A stretch of 30,319 nucleotides of DNA from Auxenochlorella pyrenoidosa (Eukaryota; Chlorophyta; Trebouxiophyceae; Chlorellales; Chlorellaceae), in assembly GCA_001430745.1 (NCBI GenBank), contig KQ482042.1, positions 1,474,650-1,504,968 of the forward strand. Direction: 5' to 3'. Both the position numbers and the translations under genes were made by a program. The notes under the pieces were generated by a model that worked only from the letters and a program-made list of their open reading frames with translations, was not told the DNA's origin and did not search any database. Position 1 is the stretch's first letter. Every line of letters begins with the position of its first letter. Below, in pieces: positions 1 through 10,450 of this stretch.

Positions 1-2301
1 GAGGAGGCGCGCAAGAGGGCGGAAGAGGCTGCGGCGCGCCAGCGGTGTGTGGTGCTGCGCACCTGGCTACCACCTGCCTTTGCTCTGTTTGCTGCCAGCG
101 CAGGTGGCCCACAGGCTTGCCCCCATGTTTCGCTTCATCACGCGGCCAGACGTGCATGTGCTTACACCCCACTCTCCCCCACCCCACCCCCAGGTACGAG
201 GAGGACCAGGCCACGCTGCGCACGCTGCGCATGATCCTGCGCGACCTCACCCTCGACCTGCTGCGCCAGAAGCGCTGGGAGCTGTTCTGGGAGCCGGAGG
301 AGGACGAGGAGTGGTGGGACAAGGTGGGTGGGCGCCTGGGCGGGCAGCCGCGCCACGTATGCGGGGAGCTTGCGGGGCCAGCGTGCAGCACGTCCTCCCC
401 AGGCTGGCTTCACCTGCAAGCATCGCTGAGCCTGGGGACTGTCCAGCAGCGGTGGCACCAGCCAACGTGGAGGGATGTGTCGGTACTGTGCTGCGCTGTG
501 CATGCGGTGGCCTGCTGAGCCCGCAGACCGGTTGGCTGGCCTGCCTGCTGAGCGGCCCGACCTGGCTGTTGCATCCTGCTCACCGCCACGCTGCATGCGC
601 CCCCCCCCCCCCCCCCCCCCCAGGTGTCTGAGCCGATGGACCTGTCGACCATCCTGTCGCGCGTGGACGCCCGCGCCTACAGCACCCCCCACGAGTACCT
701 GGCCGACGTCGCCAAGATTGCGCAGGCACGCTCCCAGGGAGGGAGGGGGGCCGGGCTGACAGGAGGCGAGCCGATGCTCATCTGTGAGCCGTCCAGCTTG
801 GCGTCCGTGCCTGCCCGCCTGGGCTTACCCGCGGGTGCGCCTGGCTGCCGCCTCTCCCGTCCCGCAGTGTGCGCGCGAGTTCTGGGGCAGCGACACCCGC
901 GGCGTGCGCGAGATCTCCCGTGCCAGCGCGCTGGAGGACGAGGCCCGCTCCGCGCTGGCCAAGGCGGTGCCGCACCCGCTGGCGGCGCGCCTGGAGGAGG
1001 TGGCGGCGGGGGGCGGGCCCGCGCCGCCGCCTGCGAGTGAGCTGGCACGGGGGGTGCGCGCACTGGGGGGATGCCTGCCCACACAGACCAAAACAGTTAC
1101 GCGGCTTGCTGGTCGGTTGCCGGCGTGATGCCTGGCGTGTTCCTCACCCTCCTGCCACCGCCTTGTTGCCCGGTCTGCCACGACGGCAGGCCTGCTGGCG
1201 CTGCCTGGCGTGGTGCAACAGGAGGGCGGCAGGACGCCCGGCGCGGCGCTGCCCATGCCAAGGCGCCCGGTGCACAGCGAAGGGGGCGGCGTGTCCCGGC
1301 GCGCCACCCGCAACGCCGCCGCCCAGCCCGTGGACAACAGCCTGCTGCACATCGACCCCGAGGCGGCGGCGCGTCACATCCGGGCCCTGAAGAAGCAGCA
1401 GGAGGCGGCGCTGGCTGGGCCGCAGCAGCTCCGGCCGCGCCAGCAGGCGGACGAGCAGGCGCAGCAGGAGCAGCAAGCCCAGCAGCAGGAGCAGGCAGCA
1501 GAGGAGATGGAGCGCAGCCCCGGGGAAGCGCAGGCGGTGGCGGCAGCGGTGGCTGCGGATGCAGCAGCGGCCGTGCTTGTGGAGAGCACCAAGGAGAACC
1601 TGCCTGAACTGCCCGCAGGAGCTGCAGCGACGGCGGCGGCCACTCCCCTCGCAGACGCCATCCCAGCCCTGGGTGCCGCCTCTAAGCACTCTGGCAAGGG
1701 CACCCTGACAGCGGTGGTGCAGCAGCACGGCGGCAGCCGCCTGCGCGGCGAGGCTGGCACGGCCCCGCCGTCCGCACCGGCGGCTGCTGCCCATACCAAC
1801 GGCGCAGACCAGCAGGCATCGGCTGCAGCTGCTGCTGCTTCTGGAGGCAGCGATGCCCAGGAGCGGCAGCAGCAGGAGCATGCGGACGCAGCTGCTGCGG
1901 CGGCGGCTGGGCACGAGGAGGAGCCCCTCCCAGAGTATGTGCCCACTCCGGAGGACCACGCGCGCGTGGACCGGCTGCAGGTGGCGCTAGCGCAGCACAC
2001 CGAGGGCCTGGTGCTGGACAGCCTGGAGAGCGTCCACGCCAAGCTGGCCAGGTGGGTGGGCTGGGAATTGAGACCAGAAGCCGCATCGCTGCTTCTCAAG
2101 GGCGCTGTGCACCCACACTGGATGCGTGCTGGTTGGTGTGCAGAGTGCGTCCACCCGGCGCCTTACTGCAGTAGCCTAGTCCTGCCCCTCTCTTTCTGCA
2201 GGCTGGCTGTGGACCAGCGGCGAGCGCAGGACAGGGGGGAGGTGGTGGAGATGGCGCTGGGTGCGGTGCGGGACTGGATTGCTGCTCGGCAGCAAGCCTG
2301 A
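1..2301 (+). CDS. ATAD2/Yta7-like bromodomain AAA protein, C-terminal part (5' partial)
   Basis: Exons by hand splicing: 1-44, 194-323, 624-725, 868-1036, 1190-2051, 2202-2301; stop TGA at 2299-2301. The AAA ATPase half lies upstream of the window. The first exon is a charged helix (EEARKRAEEAAARQR). It leads into a bromodomain: LRTLRMILRDL (helix Z), then EPMDLSTILSRV, then YLADVAKIAQ joined to CAREFWGSD and a last helix. This order and spacing match ATAD2 and yeast Yta7, nuclear ATPases that act on histones and chromatin. After a long Ala/Gln/Glu-rich linker (about 1400-1920) comes the family's C-terminal helical region (LDSLESVHAKLAR, VVEMALGAVRDWI). Intron 3 (726-867) has a GC donor (CAG|GCACGC) but preserves the bromodomain frame exactly. 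Intron 5 (2052-2201) is 150 nt and free of stops, so its retention would still be read through. The residue that normally anchors acetyl-lysine (Asn in ATAD2 'EYN') is Trp here (EFW). The family call is strong; the last intron is the least certain part. Confidence 0.85.
600..621 (+). repeat. C22 homopolymer forming the 3' splice-site tract of ATAD2-like intron 2
   Basis: Twenty-two consecutive C lie directly before the AG at 622-623, which accepts the exon beginning VSEPMD. The run serves as the polypyrimidine tract and is likely to be length-variable and error-prone in sequencing. Confidence 0.85.
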
Positions 2302-2593
2302 GAGTCAGCCCCATGCCTGGCCATCCACACGGCGTTTGCGCAGCCTCCACCTTCCCGGACTTGCAAAGCCACGCCACTCTTTTCATGTTGCCCTCGTCCT
2401 CTGACCGCACTTGGTATCCATCCGCAGCTCACCTCGCATGCGTACAAAGTTTTCACAGGCAGGCATCTAGGCAGCAGTGCAATCGCCTCAAAGGTCTCTT
2501 GCAAGGCAGCAGGCAGACAGGCGCAGAGGTGGTGGGCGCCCGCCTGAGGACAGCTGCCAGTACATGTGCCCCGACTGGCTGGCAAGCCAGCAG

Positions 2594-5500
2594 CTACCGC
2601 ATGCCCTTGAGCAGCGCTGCCCGCGCCTGGTAGAACCTGATGATGTCGGCGTCTGCCTGCGGGTTGCCCGTCAGCAGCGGCTTGGCTGCCGCCAGCACCT
2701 CGGCATCCACCCCAGCGTATGGGTCGGCTGGTAGGTCTTCATGCTGCTCCGCTGGCTGCGGCTGTTGCTGCACAGGATGTGGCGCCTGCAGCTGTGCCTG
2801 CCGCGCCTTCTGCCGCTGGGTGGGGGGGCCTGTGGCATGTGGGTCTGGCAGAGTGCTCTGCGGGCTCTGTGGCTGCCCCCGGGTGGCCACAACTGCAGAG
2901 CTGCCACCCCGCTGCCCCTGGCTGCTCTCAGCTGGAAAGCCATCCCTGCTGCCTGCGCCGCTGCCAGGGTGCATCACATGCTGCCCTCCTCCAGCCGAGG
3001 CAGCCCATGCCTGCCCCTGTGTTGGCTGCTGCGCCTGGGTCACTGCTGGTGCCCCGGGTGCTGCGACAGGGGCGCCGCTTCTGCTGCCCGCCATGGCTGC
3101 ATACCAAGCTTGAAAGTCCCGCTGCAGCCGCACGCGGGTGTGCTCCAGCGCCGCCTGCATGCCGTCAATCTCTGCCTTGACTCCCTTCAGCTGGCTGTAT
3201 GCCTCGTGGTACACCGCCTTCTCCTGCAGCAGCAGGGCAGCAAGCCAGAGGGACAGAAGGCAGCGCTCACGCACACATGCAGCTGGGAAATTCAACCAGG
3301 ATTCGTGTTCAATGCCAGCCATGCACGTCTTCTGCAGCACCAAATAAGCAAGCACATCCCAGACACGGTAAGCATGCACGGCATTCACCTGCTCAATGAG
3401 GCCCTTGGCCTGCTCCTCCTCCCTTCGCGCCCGAGCCTCGTCGTCTGCTTCCGCCTGGCCATCGGCGCCGCCCTGCCGCTGCCGCATAAGCGCCGCCATG
3501 GAGCGTGCCAGGCGGCGCTGCTCCACCCTGGCCTTGTGCTCGCTGATGCGCTGCTTGGCGGCATTGACCTGGGGAACAAGGTGTGGCGAGGGGGGAGGGC
3601 TCAACAATTGGTTGACTCCACAGTAGGGTGTACACATGTGCTGGGTCAGCCAGAGGAGAGGAGCTGTGGTGCGCATCACTGGTCCCTCCTCCGCCAAAGA
3701 TGGCCAAGCACAGGTGCTGACTGGCCTGCTTGCAGGTGACAGACTAGTTGTTGGACCAAACCAGGCTGCATGCACGGGTGGCTGCCTGCTAGTGGCCTGC
3801 CAACCTGGGCACCCAGCGTGCGGGCTGCTTCGTAGCGCTCCCGCAGCGTGGCCTTGTGCTCCGCCACCGCATCATGGGCAGGGCTCGTGGCGCAAAAGTA
3901 TTCAAACTGCAAAGACACCCGGGCAGTGATGATCAGATCGACTGGGCTCGGAGAGACGCGGTTTGTCCCCAAGCCGGGCGGCTGTTGGGGGTTGACGGAA
4001 GGGCAGAATGAGGGATGGCAGCAACAAGCACATGACGACAGGGTCTTCGTGGGCCCTCACCGCTTTGTTCTGATCAGCCAGCAGCTCATCTGAATACGCG
4101 GGGGCAGATGGCTGCGGTTGAGTGACGGCAGGCCGTGGCCCTGCATCTGCTGCCCGCTCCAAGTCGCCACCAACCCGTGTTGAGTTCCTGGGCCAAGCCG
4201 GCTGTGGCAGCGGCAGTGGCTGCAGTGCGCCTGCTTGCGCTGCCTGAGAGTGAGTGATGGGAGAGTTGACACTGGCATTGCTGGAGCGCTGGCTTGCAGC
4301 CTGCTCTCCAGGTGGCCCTGCTGCTCTGCTGCCAGGGTGGCTGTCATCGCTGCTGCCGCTGTTGCTGTGCCTGCTGTGCACGGCAAGAGGGCCTGAGCCA
4401 GCAGGTTGGCCGCCTGGAAGAGGGAGGCCCTGCCTGCGCAGCACCCCTGTCAGCACCCCAATCTGCTGCTCCTGCTGCTGCACCAGCTGCTGCAGGCCTC
4501 GCAGCTCAACAATCGGCACCGCCTCTGAGGCAGCGCCTGCGCTGCTGCCGCGGCTGCTCAGGCTGCTGCCAAGCCGCTGCATGAGGGCTTGCGCGCTGCC
4601 CCCTGCCCCTCCCACCCGCACCATGCCCTTGAGCATGTCAAAGGCCGCCCGTATGAAGAGCATGCTGGCCTCCACACTCAGCACCGCCTCTGGGGACGAG
4701 TCCTCCACGTACGCCGCCACCTTGCGCCGCAGCACGTGCTGCTCCTCCTCTGTGAGCACCTGCCGCTGCTCCACGCCACGGCCGCCGCCACCGCCTTCAG
4801 CAGCCTTCTCCTCGCCACCGGCAGACTCTCTGCTGCTGCGGCCTGGGGCGCTGCCAGAGCGCAGCAGCTGCAGCTCCTGGCGCAGCAGCGTGTTCTCCGC
4901 CCTGAGCCGCCTGATGACGGCCTCCGGGTCCACCTCCTCGTTCACCTCCACCCTGCAGGGGGGGGGGGGCTGTCGCTGGCAGCAATGTGGAAGGAGGAGG
5001 GACTCGGGGAGGCGAGCAGGAAGGATGCGGGAGGACATACTCAGGCAGCAAGCCAGGCAGTCACGGCCTGATGCAGCCTTGCATGCGTAGGTTTCCTCTT
5101 CACCACCCAGACGGCAATCCGTACAGCTTATTTGACCCCCCACGCGCCTATTTGCGATCATGGCCACGCGCTGCGCAAAGCGGCACGTGGCGATCGACTC
5201 CTCGATGTGCTGCGCCTCGGGCGCCGCCGCCGCCACCATGACGGTGCGGGTGTTGCCGCCCAGCGAGTCGCGCAGCACCATGGTCAGCACAGAGTTGCGG
5301 TAGGGCACGTGGGCCCGGCCCTCCTGCAGGGAGCAGATGACCTGCGGGCCGGGGGCCGGGGGTGGGGTTGGGGGGGGGGTGGCGTGGGTCAGAGAGGGTT
5401 TGCGCGCGGGCATGGCGCTCAGCTCATGATCGCTGACGGTCATGTGGGGCGAGAGCCTGCAGGAGGCAGGCAGGAGGCAGGCAGGATGGAGGGGATAGCC

Positions 5501-7158
5501 GGATGAGGGCAGCCACACCGACAGATGTTGCAGCCACGCAGCTGTTGCTGAGTGTAGGGGGGGCACGAGGCCTGACACAGCAGGCGGGGCTCCATGCAAG
5601 GACCACGGCTGGGCCTCCCCTGGGTCTGTGGCCGTGCACCTGCCAGTGCCCCACCTGCTCCAAGAAGTGCAGGCTCAGGTTGATGTACCTGGCCTCCTTG
5701 AGCTGCGCGTGCGCCGCCAGCCCCGTCTTGCCCGCGCGCTCCGACCCCGCCAGGTCGACAAAGTGCAGCTTGGAGCGGCGCACAAGCGGCTCGTCCGCGC
5801 GCCGCGCCTCGATGTGCAGCGTGAACACGCAGTGGGAGCGGGAGGAGGCCTGGTTGAGGGGCGTCTCCGCCACCACGCGGTTGGTGTCGCCCAGGAAGAG
5901 CTGCGGGGGGGGGGGGGGGGGGCGGGGGCGCAGCCTGGAGGGTTCAGCGGAGCTGTAGGACGTCCGTTTGAAGGGACAACAAACCATCGTATTTTTTTTG
6001 TCGACCTTGAGCACCATGTCCTGCAGCACCAAGGCCCCTGCCCGCCAACGACAGCAGCCCGCCTGCCCACATGGCCCACCATGTTGAGCGCCTGTTCCTC
6101 GGTGTCGCAGCGGTGCAGCGACAGCCCCCGGAAGTGCATGCGCCCCTCCTCATCCTCCATGATGTGCACCTGCGGCAGGGGGAGCCGGCGGCCATGCAAG
6201 CTGCAGTGGTACGGCGTGCCACCCCTCAGCAGGCGATCCGCCCAGCAGCACATGGTGCTGCCCAGGCGATGCATCGGCACATGCCCCACCTCACCTTTGG
6301 CAGGTCCTCCAGTGCCTGCACCTCACGGTCTGTGCTCAGCAGGTCGAAACCCACCTCGTTGTAGATCTCTAGGGCAGGGGCAGGTAGGGGCCATGGGTGA
6401 GGCAGGTTGGGTGGCTGCGCTGTGCATCTGTGGCAGGTGCGGTGCCTGCCTCCCCTCCCATGTGCAACAGAGCAGCTCCTTGCAGCTGGGATATTGTCCT
6501 TCCACAGCCTCCACGCCTGACGGGACAACCAACTCTGCAGCCCGCACCCATGCAGGAGACGTGCACGGCGTAGGTGTGGTCGCTGCGCTTGGCCGCCTCG
6601 GCAAACAGCGCCGACAGCGCGCGTGGGATGAGGCCGCGGTCGGCATATCGCTCCGCGCCGCCGGTAATGGTGAAGGTCTTGCCACTGCCCGTCTGGCCAA
6701 ATGCAAAGACGGTGCTGTTGTAGCCGTCGAGAGTGGAGCGCAGCACCGGCAGCGCCACGCGCTCAAACACCTCCTGCTGTTGCGCATCTGGCGGCAGCAG
6801 GCCGTCGAATGCAAAGCGGTAGCTCTCCCTCGAGTTGTTGATCAGCCTGCAGCCGGTAAAGTTGCAGGTAATGAGTATGCCCTGTGACGAAGTGGGAAGC
6901 CCAGGAGCAAAAGACGTCCATGAAGCAACCCATCCTCCCGTGGCAACTGCCGCTGGGGCCTGCCCGCCTCCCGCCCGCAACTAGTCCTCACCCCTCGGCC
7001 GGGTTCCTGGGCACGTTGAACTCCACCCAAGGCGGCTCCTCGGCGGCCCCCCACACCACCCGGCCGGTCTGCCTGGCCACAGGGCGCAGGCGGAGAAAAA
7101 TGCGGATGCGCTCCGTGTTTCCTGGCCCCCCGTGGGCGTTGCTGGCATCTGCAGACAT
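2594..7158 (-). CDS. KIF6: Kinesin-9 family motor, KIF6 type (axonemal kinesin)
   Basis: Ten exons (minus): 7158-6992, 6846-6548, 6368-6295, 6169-6080, 5900-5655, 5341-5148, 4952-4061, 3906-3805, 3568-3389, 3223-2594; all phases agree, giving 957 aa. The motor domain is N-terminal (about 1-355). It has P-loop GQTGSGKT (about 106-113), switch I NQASSRSH (about 226-233) and switch II DLAGSE (about 259-264). KIF6-specific stretches such as ITGGAERYADRGLIPR, EIYNEVGFDLL and TEAEL-like QVLTEEEQHVL place it in kinesin-9B rather than KIF9/KLP1. A neck and coiled coil follow, then a Gln/Pro-rich linker and a conserved C-terminal block (TGNPQADADIIRFYQARAAL). Kinesin-9 motors work in the ciliary axoneme. 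Intron 6 uses a GC donor (ATAG|GCGCGT), which keeps the family's exact spacing between AQRVAMIAN and NEEVDPE. Intron 9 (3388-3224, 165 nt) has no stop and keeps frame. The start is the first ATG before the motor; the gene faces LC1 head to head. Confidence 0.93.
5905..5922 (-). repeat. C18 homopolymer (G18 on plus) before KIF6 exon 5
   Basis: On the minus strand an uninterrupted C18 run is followed by GCAG and the exon starting LFLGDTNRVV. It is the polypyrimidine tract of KIF6 intron 4. Confidence 0.85.
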
Positions 7159-7511
7159 TTTTACAGGAGCCTGAAAGCGCTTGGAGGGCGGGGATGCGAA
7201 AAATTGTCGGCTTGCTGGGCTCCTGCTGTGCTCCAAGCATCATCGATCGCGAAGCCTTCTGCAAGGGAATTTTCGCCTCTTTGATCGAGCGCTGGCTCTA
7301 CACTCATCAGTCAACGCACTCCGAGAGCTCCCGCCCAAAGCTGGCTCTGCCTGTCGGCCTGCCTAGCAGTGCGCTGCAGCTCGTGCTTTTGGACAAACTC
7401 AGTGGGAACGCATCAACGCTCTGCGACCTCCCCCGCCAGTGCACGTGCTGCACGCGGCCTCTGCCCACCAGCGCCGCTGCCGCCACCTGCACACCCAGGT
7501 GCAAGCCCATC
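7159..7511. promoter_or_regulatory. Shared 5' region of KIF6 and LC1 (putative bidirectional promoter)
   Basis: These 353 bases separate the ATG of the minus-strand kinesin from the ATG of the plus-strand dynein light chain. They must hold both 5' UTRs and both promoters. I recognise no specific element. A plus-strand frame stays open from 7194 into LC1, but its residues do not resemble the family, so I treat it as UTR. Confidence 0.55.
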
Positions 7512-8486
7512 ATGTCCAAGGCCACCACCTGCAAGGATGCACTCGCCAAGTGGGCTGCCAGCGCCGGGGTGGCTCCCGAGGCTGCAGAGCGCGTGGAGCT
7601 GATGGGCATCTGCCCGCCGGTGGGTGCTGACATGCGAAGCGGAGGCAGGGACGGCATTGGGACGCACTGGCAGAATGTGCACACATGCCGTGGTTTGCCG
7701 CCTGCTAAGACCAGCAACCGCATGCATTCCCCCGCCTGCCTGCAGATTGAGAAGATGGACTCGAGCCTCTCGGCGCTCAAGGCATGCCGCCACCTTGCCC
7801 TCTCCACCAACAACCTGGACAAGATTGGCAACCTGGCCGGGCTGGAGAGCCTGGAGGTGCTCTCCCTGGGGCGGAACTGCCTGAAGAAGCTGGAGAACCT
7901 GGAGGGGGTGGCGGGCACGCTGCAGCAGCTTTGGGTGTCGTACAACCAGATTGACCGCCTGGTGGGTGCAGGGCAGGGCGCAGGGCCTGCAGATGCTTCG
8001 ACATCCCTGCACCTCCTTTGCAGCGGTCCGTCCATTCTCAGTGTGCCGCCCAACCCCACACCTGCCCAGGCGGGCGTCGAAAAGTGCACCAAGCTGCGCG
8101 TGTTGTACGCCTCCAACAACCGCATCAAGGACTGGGCGGAGCTGGACCGGCTGAGCACGCTGGCAGAGCTGGAGGACCTCCTCCTGGTGGGCAACCCGCT
8201 GTACAACGAGTGGAGGGACAACGGGGCGCTGCCGCAGTACCGCATGGAGGTGGGTGCCGGCCCGGGGTCAGGGCCGTGCAGCGCTGAGGCAGGCGCTCAT
8301 TGGGCAGCAGAGGCGCTCAAGTCCCAGTGCTGCCTGCACCGCCAGATAGACGACCAAGCCACACAAAAACAGTGGCCCCGCCCTCCCTGGAATCCCGCTC
8401 TGCAGGTGCTCAAGCGCTTGCCCACGTTGAAGAAGCTTGATGGGCAGCCAGTGGATGTGGAGGAGCGGGAGGCAGCCAGCAAGTAG
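7512..8486 (+). CDS. DNAL1: Axonemal outer-arm dynein light chain 1 (leucine-rich repeat)
   Basis: Exons 7512-7619, 7746-7961, 8070-8249, 8406-8486, all phase 0, give 194 aa (family about 190-198). The protein follows Chlamydomonas LC1 / animal DNAL1 nearly block by block: start MSKATTCKDAL, then PPIEKMD, LKACRHLALSTNNLDKI, LEVLSLGRN, LQQLWVSYNQI, LRVLYASNNRIKDW, LEDLLLVGNPLYNEW, and the C-terminal KRLPTLKKLDGQPVD. These are consecutive SDS22-like leucine-rich repeats with a C-terminal cap. LC1 binds the motor domain of an outer-arm dynein heavy chain (gamma in Chlamydomonas) and helps regulate it on axonemal microtubules. The start is set by the conserved MSKATT beginning, although an in-frame ATG exists upstream at 7194. 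All three introns (126, 108 and 156 nt) are multiples of three without stops, so the whole gene is one open frame. It probably shares regulation with the adjacent KIF6. Confidence 0.96.
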   Translation: MSKATTCKDALAKWAASAGVAPEAAERVELMGICPPVGADMRSGGRDGIGTHWQNVHTCRGLPPAKTSNRMHSPACLQIEKMDSSLSALKACRHLALSTNNLDKIGNLAGLESLEVLSLGRNCLKKLENLEGVAGTLQQLWVSYNQIDRLVGAGQGAGPADASTSLHLLCSGPSILSVPPNPTPAQAGVEKCTKLRVLYASNNRIKDWAELDRLSTLAELEDLLLVGNPLYNEWRDNGALPQYRMEVGAGPGSGPCSAEAGAHWAAEALKSQCCLHRQIDDQATQKQWPRPPWNPALQVLKRLPTLKKLDGQPVDVEEREAASK

Positions 8487-8939
8487 CGGCGGCTCAACGT
8501 GGCTGCCGTGCCGCATGATTTGGCACGCTGATGCTACCACTGCTGCTCTATGTGCGCTCACTCACTCGTGCTGCTGTCGCTTGTTGTTACCATGCAATAA
8601 AGACATGGCAGGAGCGGAGGGCGATGGTGGGGAGTGCAGACCATCAGTTCAGGAGATCGAGAGCAGCAATCTGAGGCAGCAGGAAGAGCCAACGCCCAGC
8701 TGGCACGGGGGGCGGCAAGAGATAAGGAGCAGGCAGACAGTCAGGGGGAGGGAAACGGTCATCGTTGGGAGCGAGTCATGGTGCTGAGTAAGAAAGAAGT
8801 GGGAGGCAGCCTGCGTTGTCCCAGGCATCCAGGTGCCACAGGACCGCAGGCGGGTACCTTCGATTATCCTGCAAGCAGCGAGCCTACACGCTGCAGCTGC
8901 AGATGCCCCGTTGCTGCAGCGTGCAGCCTAGTTAAGCGC
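8487..8939. other. Convergent intergenic region between LC1 and SmB
   Basis: This holds the 3' UTRs of LC1 (plus) and SmB (minus). An AATAAA lies at 8596-8601 on plus, about 110 nt after the LC1 stop. I see no gene here. Confidence 0.6.
8596..8601 (+). terminator. Possible polyadenylation signal AATAAA for LC1
   Basis: Canonical hexamer about 110 nt past the LC1 stop. Green algae often use TGTAA instead, and none is seen here, so the assignment is tentative. Confidence 0.3.
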
Positions 8940-10450
8940 CTACTGGGGCGGCGGCGGGCGCATGCCTGGAGGCGGCATGCCCGGCGGCGGCATTCCAGGC
9001 CTGCAGCAAGGGGTGGCACAGAAGGCATGAGCACTCGGTCCGCTTCCTGCATTTTCAATCCAATGTATGCAAGCATGGGTTCCCTGCGCAAGCAACCACT
9101 CAGGTCCAGACTGCTGTTCGGCGCCCTCTCACCGGAAGCCTGGGGGAGGGGGGCCACCCATGAAGGGCGGGCGCATCCCCGGCGGCGGCATACCCGGCGG
9201 CGGCATGCCCGGCGGCGGCATCCCAGGCCTGCAAACGAAGCGGGAGAGCGGGCCAGAGTTCAGCGCTGCAGAGGGCTCAGCATGAGCGGCTGTGGGGAAA
9301 TGTTTGCAGAAGGAAATTTTGAGAAGCTGCCACCACATGTGTCGCCATGATGTGCACAGCTGGCCCAATACAACGTTTTTAACCCCAGAATAATGATGGT
9401 CATGCTGGCAGGCAATAGCGCAAGGCACTAGCGCAGCAACAGCAGTTTACATGCTTCAGCCCGACCCCACAGTGATGCCCACCTGAAGCCCGGCGGCGGC
9501 ATGCCCGGCGGCGGCATCCCGGGCGGGTGCATCACCGGCGGTGCCGCCATGGAGGGCCGCGGCATCATCTGGCCGGGGGCGGGGGCGCCCACACCGGGCG
9601 CCACGCCCGCCAGCCCCGCGGGCGCTGCGCCGGGCGCGGCCACCGGCATGCCGCGGCCCGCTGCGCGGCCCATGCCGGGCCCGCCAGGGGCCTGCTGGGA
9701 CTTGGCTGCACGGGTCTCGTCCGCCGGCGGGGGCCCCTCAATCACCAGGTCAACCACCTCGTCGCCCCGCAGGATGATGAGGCCCAGCACGCGGCGCGCC
9801 TCGCGCTGCAGGCGGCAGGCGAGGCGGGCAGGGCTGCGGTGCTCACCACCAGAAACCAGAAACAAAGCTGTGCATGTTGCTAAATTCTTGTTGCTGTTGA
9901 CCATAACTGCAAGCTGTGCTTTCAGCTAGCACAGGCTGTGTAAGCAATGCGAGGGCTGCCAAAGAACCGCGAGGAGCGGCGGCTGGCGGCCGCACCTCGT
10001 CCTCCGGCACACCCTTCTTCGGCGGCAGCTTCCTGAACTCCTCAGCGTCGCCCAGCACCAGGTTCATGTGCCGGTCGAACGCCATGAACCTGCAGGGGGA
10101 GCAGCGGGTGCTCAAAGCCTGCAGCAGCTCCCATCACGACCATGAGGGGCTGTCGGGGAGCTCTGAGCTGCGCTCACCTGCCCACAATGTGCCGTCCATC
10201 CGTAACGGTCACCCTCATCCCTGCAGGCCGAGCAAGGGAGAGCGCAGGGCGCAGAGCGCAAGGTGATCACCCGTAGGGAGCGCTTGGGAGGCGCTGCGGC
10301 CTCGACATCGGCCCGGAAATCTCTGCTGCAAGCTCTGCAGGGCCCTGGCAGCCCGCGCGCTCACCGCACCAGCTCCCTCCGCTCAGCCCGCCCTCCTGCG
10401 CACTCACTGTAGTTGATATACTGCAAGAGCTTGCCGCTCTTGCTAGCCAT
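8940..10450 (-). CDS. SNRPB: Small nuclear ribonucleoprotein SmB/B' (spliceosome core)
   Basis: Exons (minus): 10450-10408, 10220-10178, 10089-9996, 9805-9483, 9228-9133, 9000-8940; phases agree, giving 219 aa. The start MASKSGKLLQYINYRMRVTV and the Sm1 fold (DGRHIVGRFMAFDRHMNLVL, then EEFR) are typical of SmB. Sm2 follows as EARRVLGLIILRGDEVVDLV with the SmB-specific EGPPP. The GGPGMGRAAGRG stretch and a Pro-Gly-Met tail (repeated PPPGM) also match SmB. SmB is one of seven proteins in the Sm ring on U1, U2, U4 and U5 snRNAs. Exons 5 and 6 begin with nearly the same sequence (PGMPPPGMPPPG), and exons 4 and 5 both end in PPPGFR-like residues at phase 2, which suggests internal exon duplication. 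Exon 5 is 96 nt with matching phases, so skipping it would keep frame. Confidence 0.95.

Noticed and set aside
1144..1959. Long open frame (271 codons) antisense to the ATAD2-like gene
   Set aside because: GC-rich, Ala/Gln-coded DNA leaves complementary frames open; its Leu/Arg/Cys-rich content resembles no protein family.
5142..5147. GT donor alternative for KIF6 intron 6 (GTGGGG a few bases downstream)
   Set aside because: It needs a different, poor acceptor and changes the spacing before NEEVDPE; the GC donor reproduces the KIF6 length exactly.
7194..7511. In-frame upstream extension of LC1
   Set aside because: The family begins at MSKATT-like residues, and the upstream residues show no conservation. 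The openness is explained by base composition.
8634..9350. Plus-strand frame over the SmB tail
   Set aside because: Its content mirrors the PPPGM repeat of SmB read on the other strand (Arg/His repeats).
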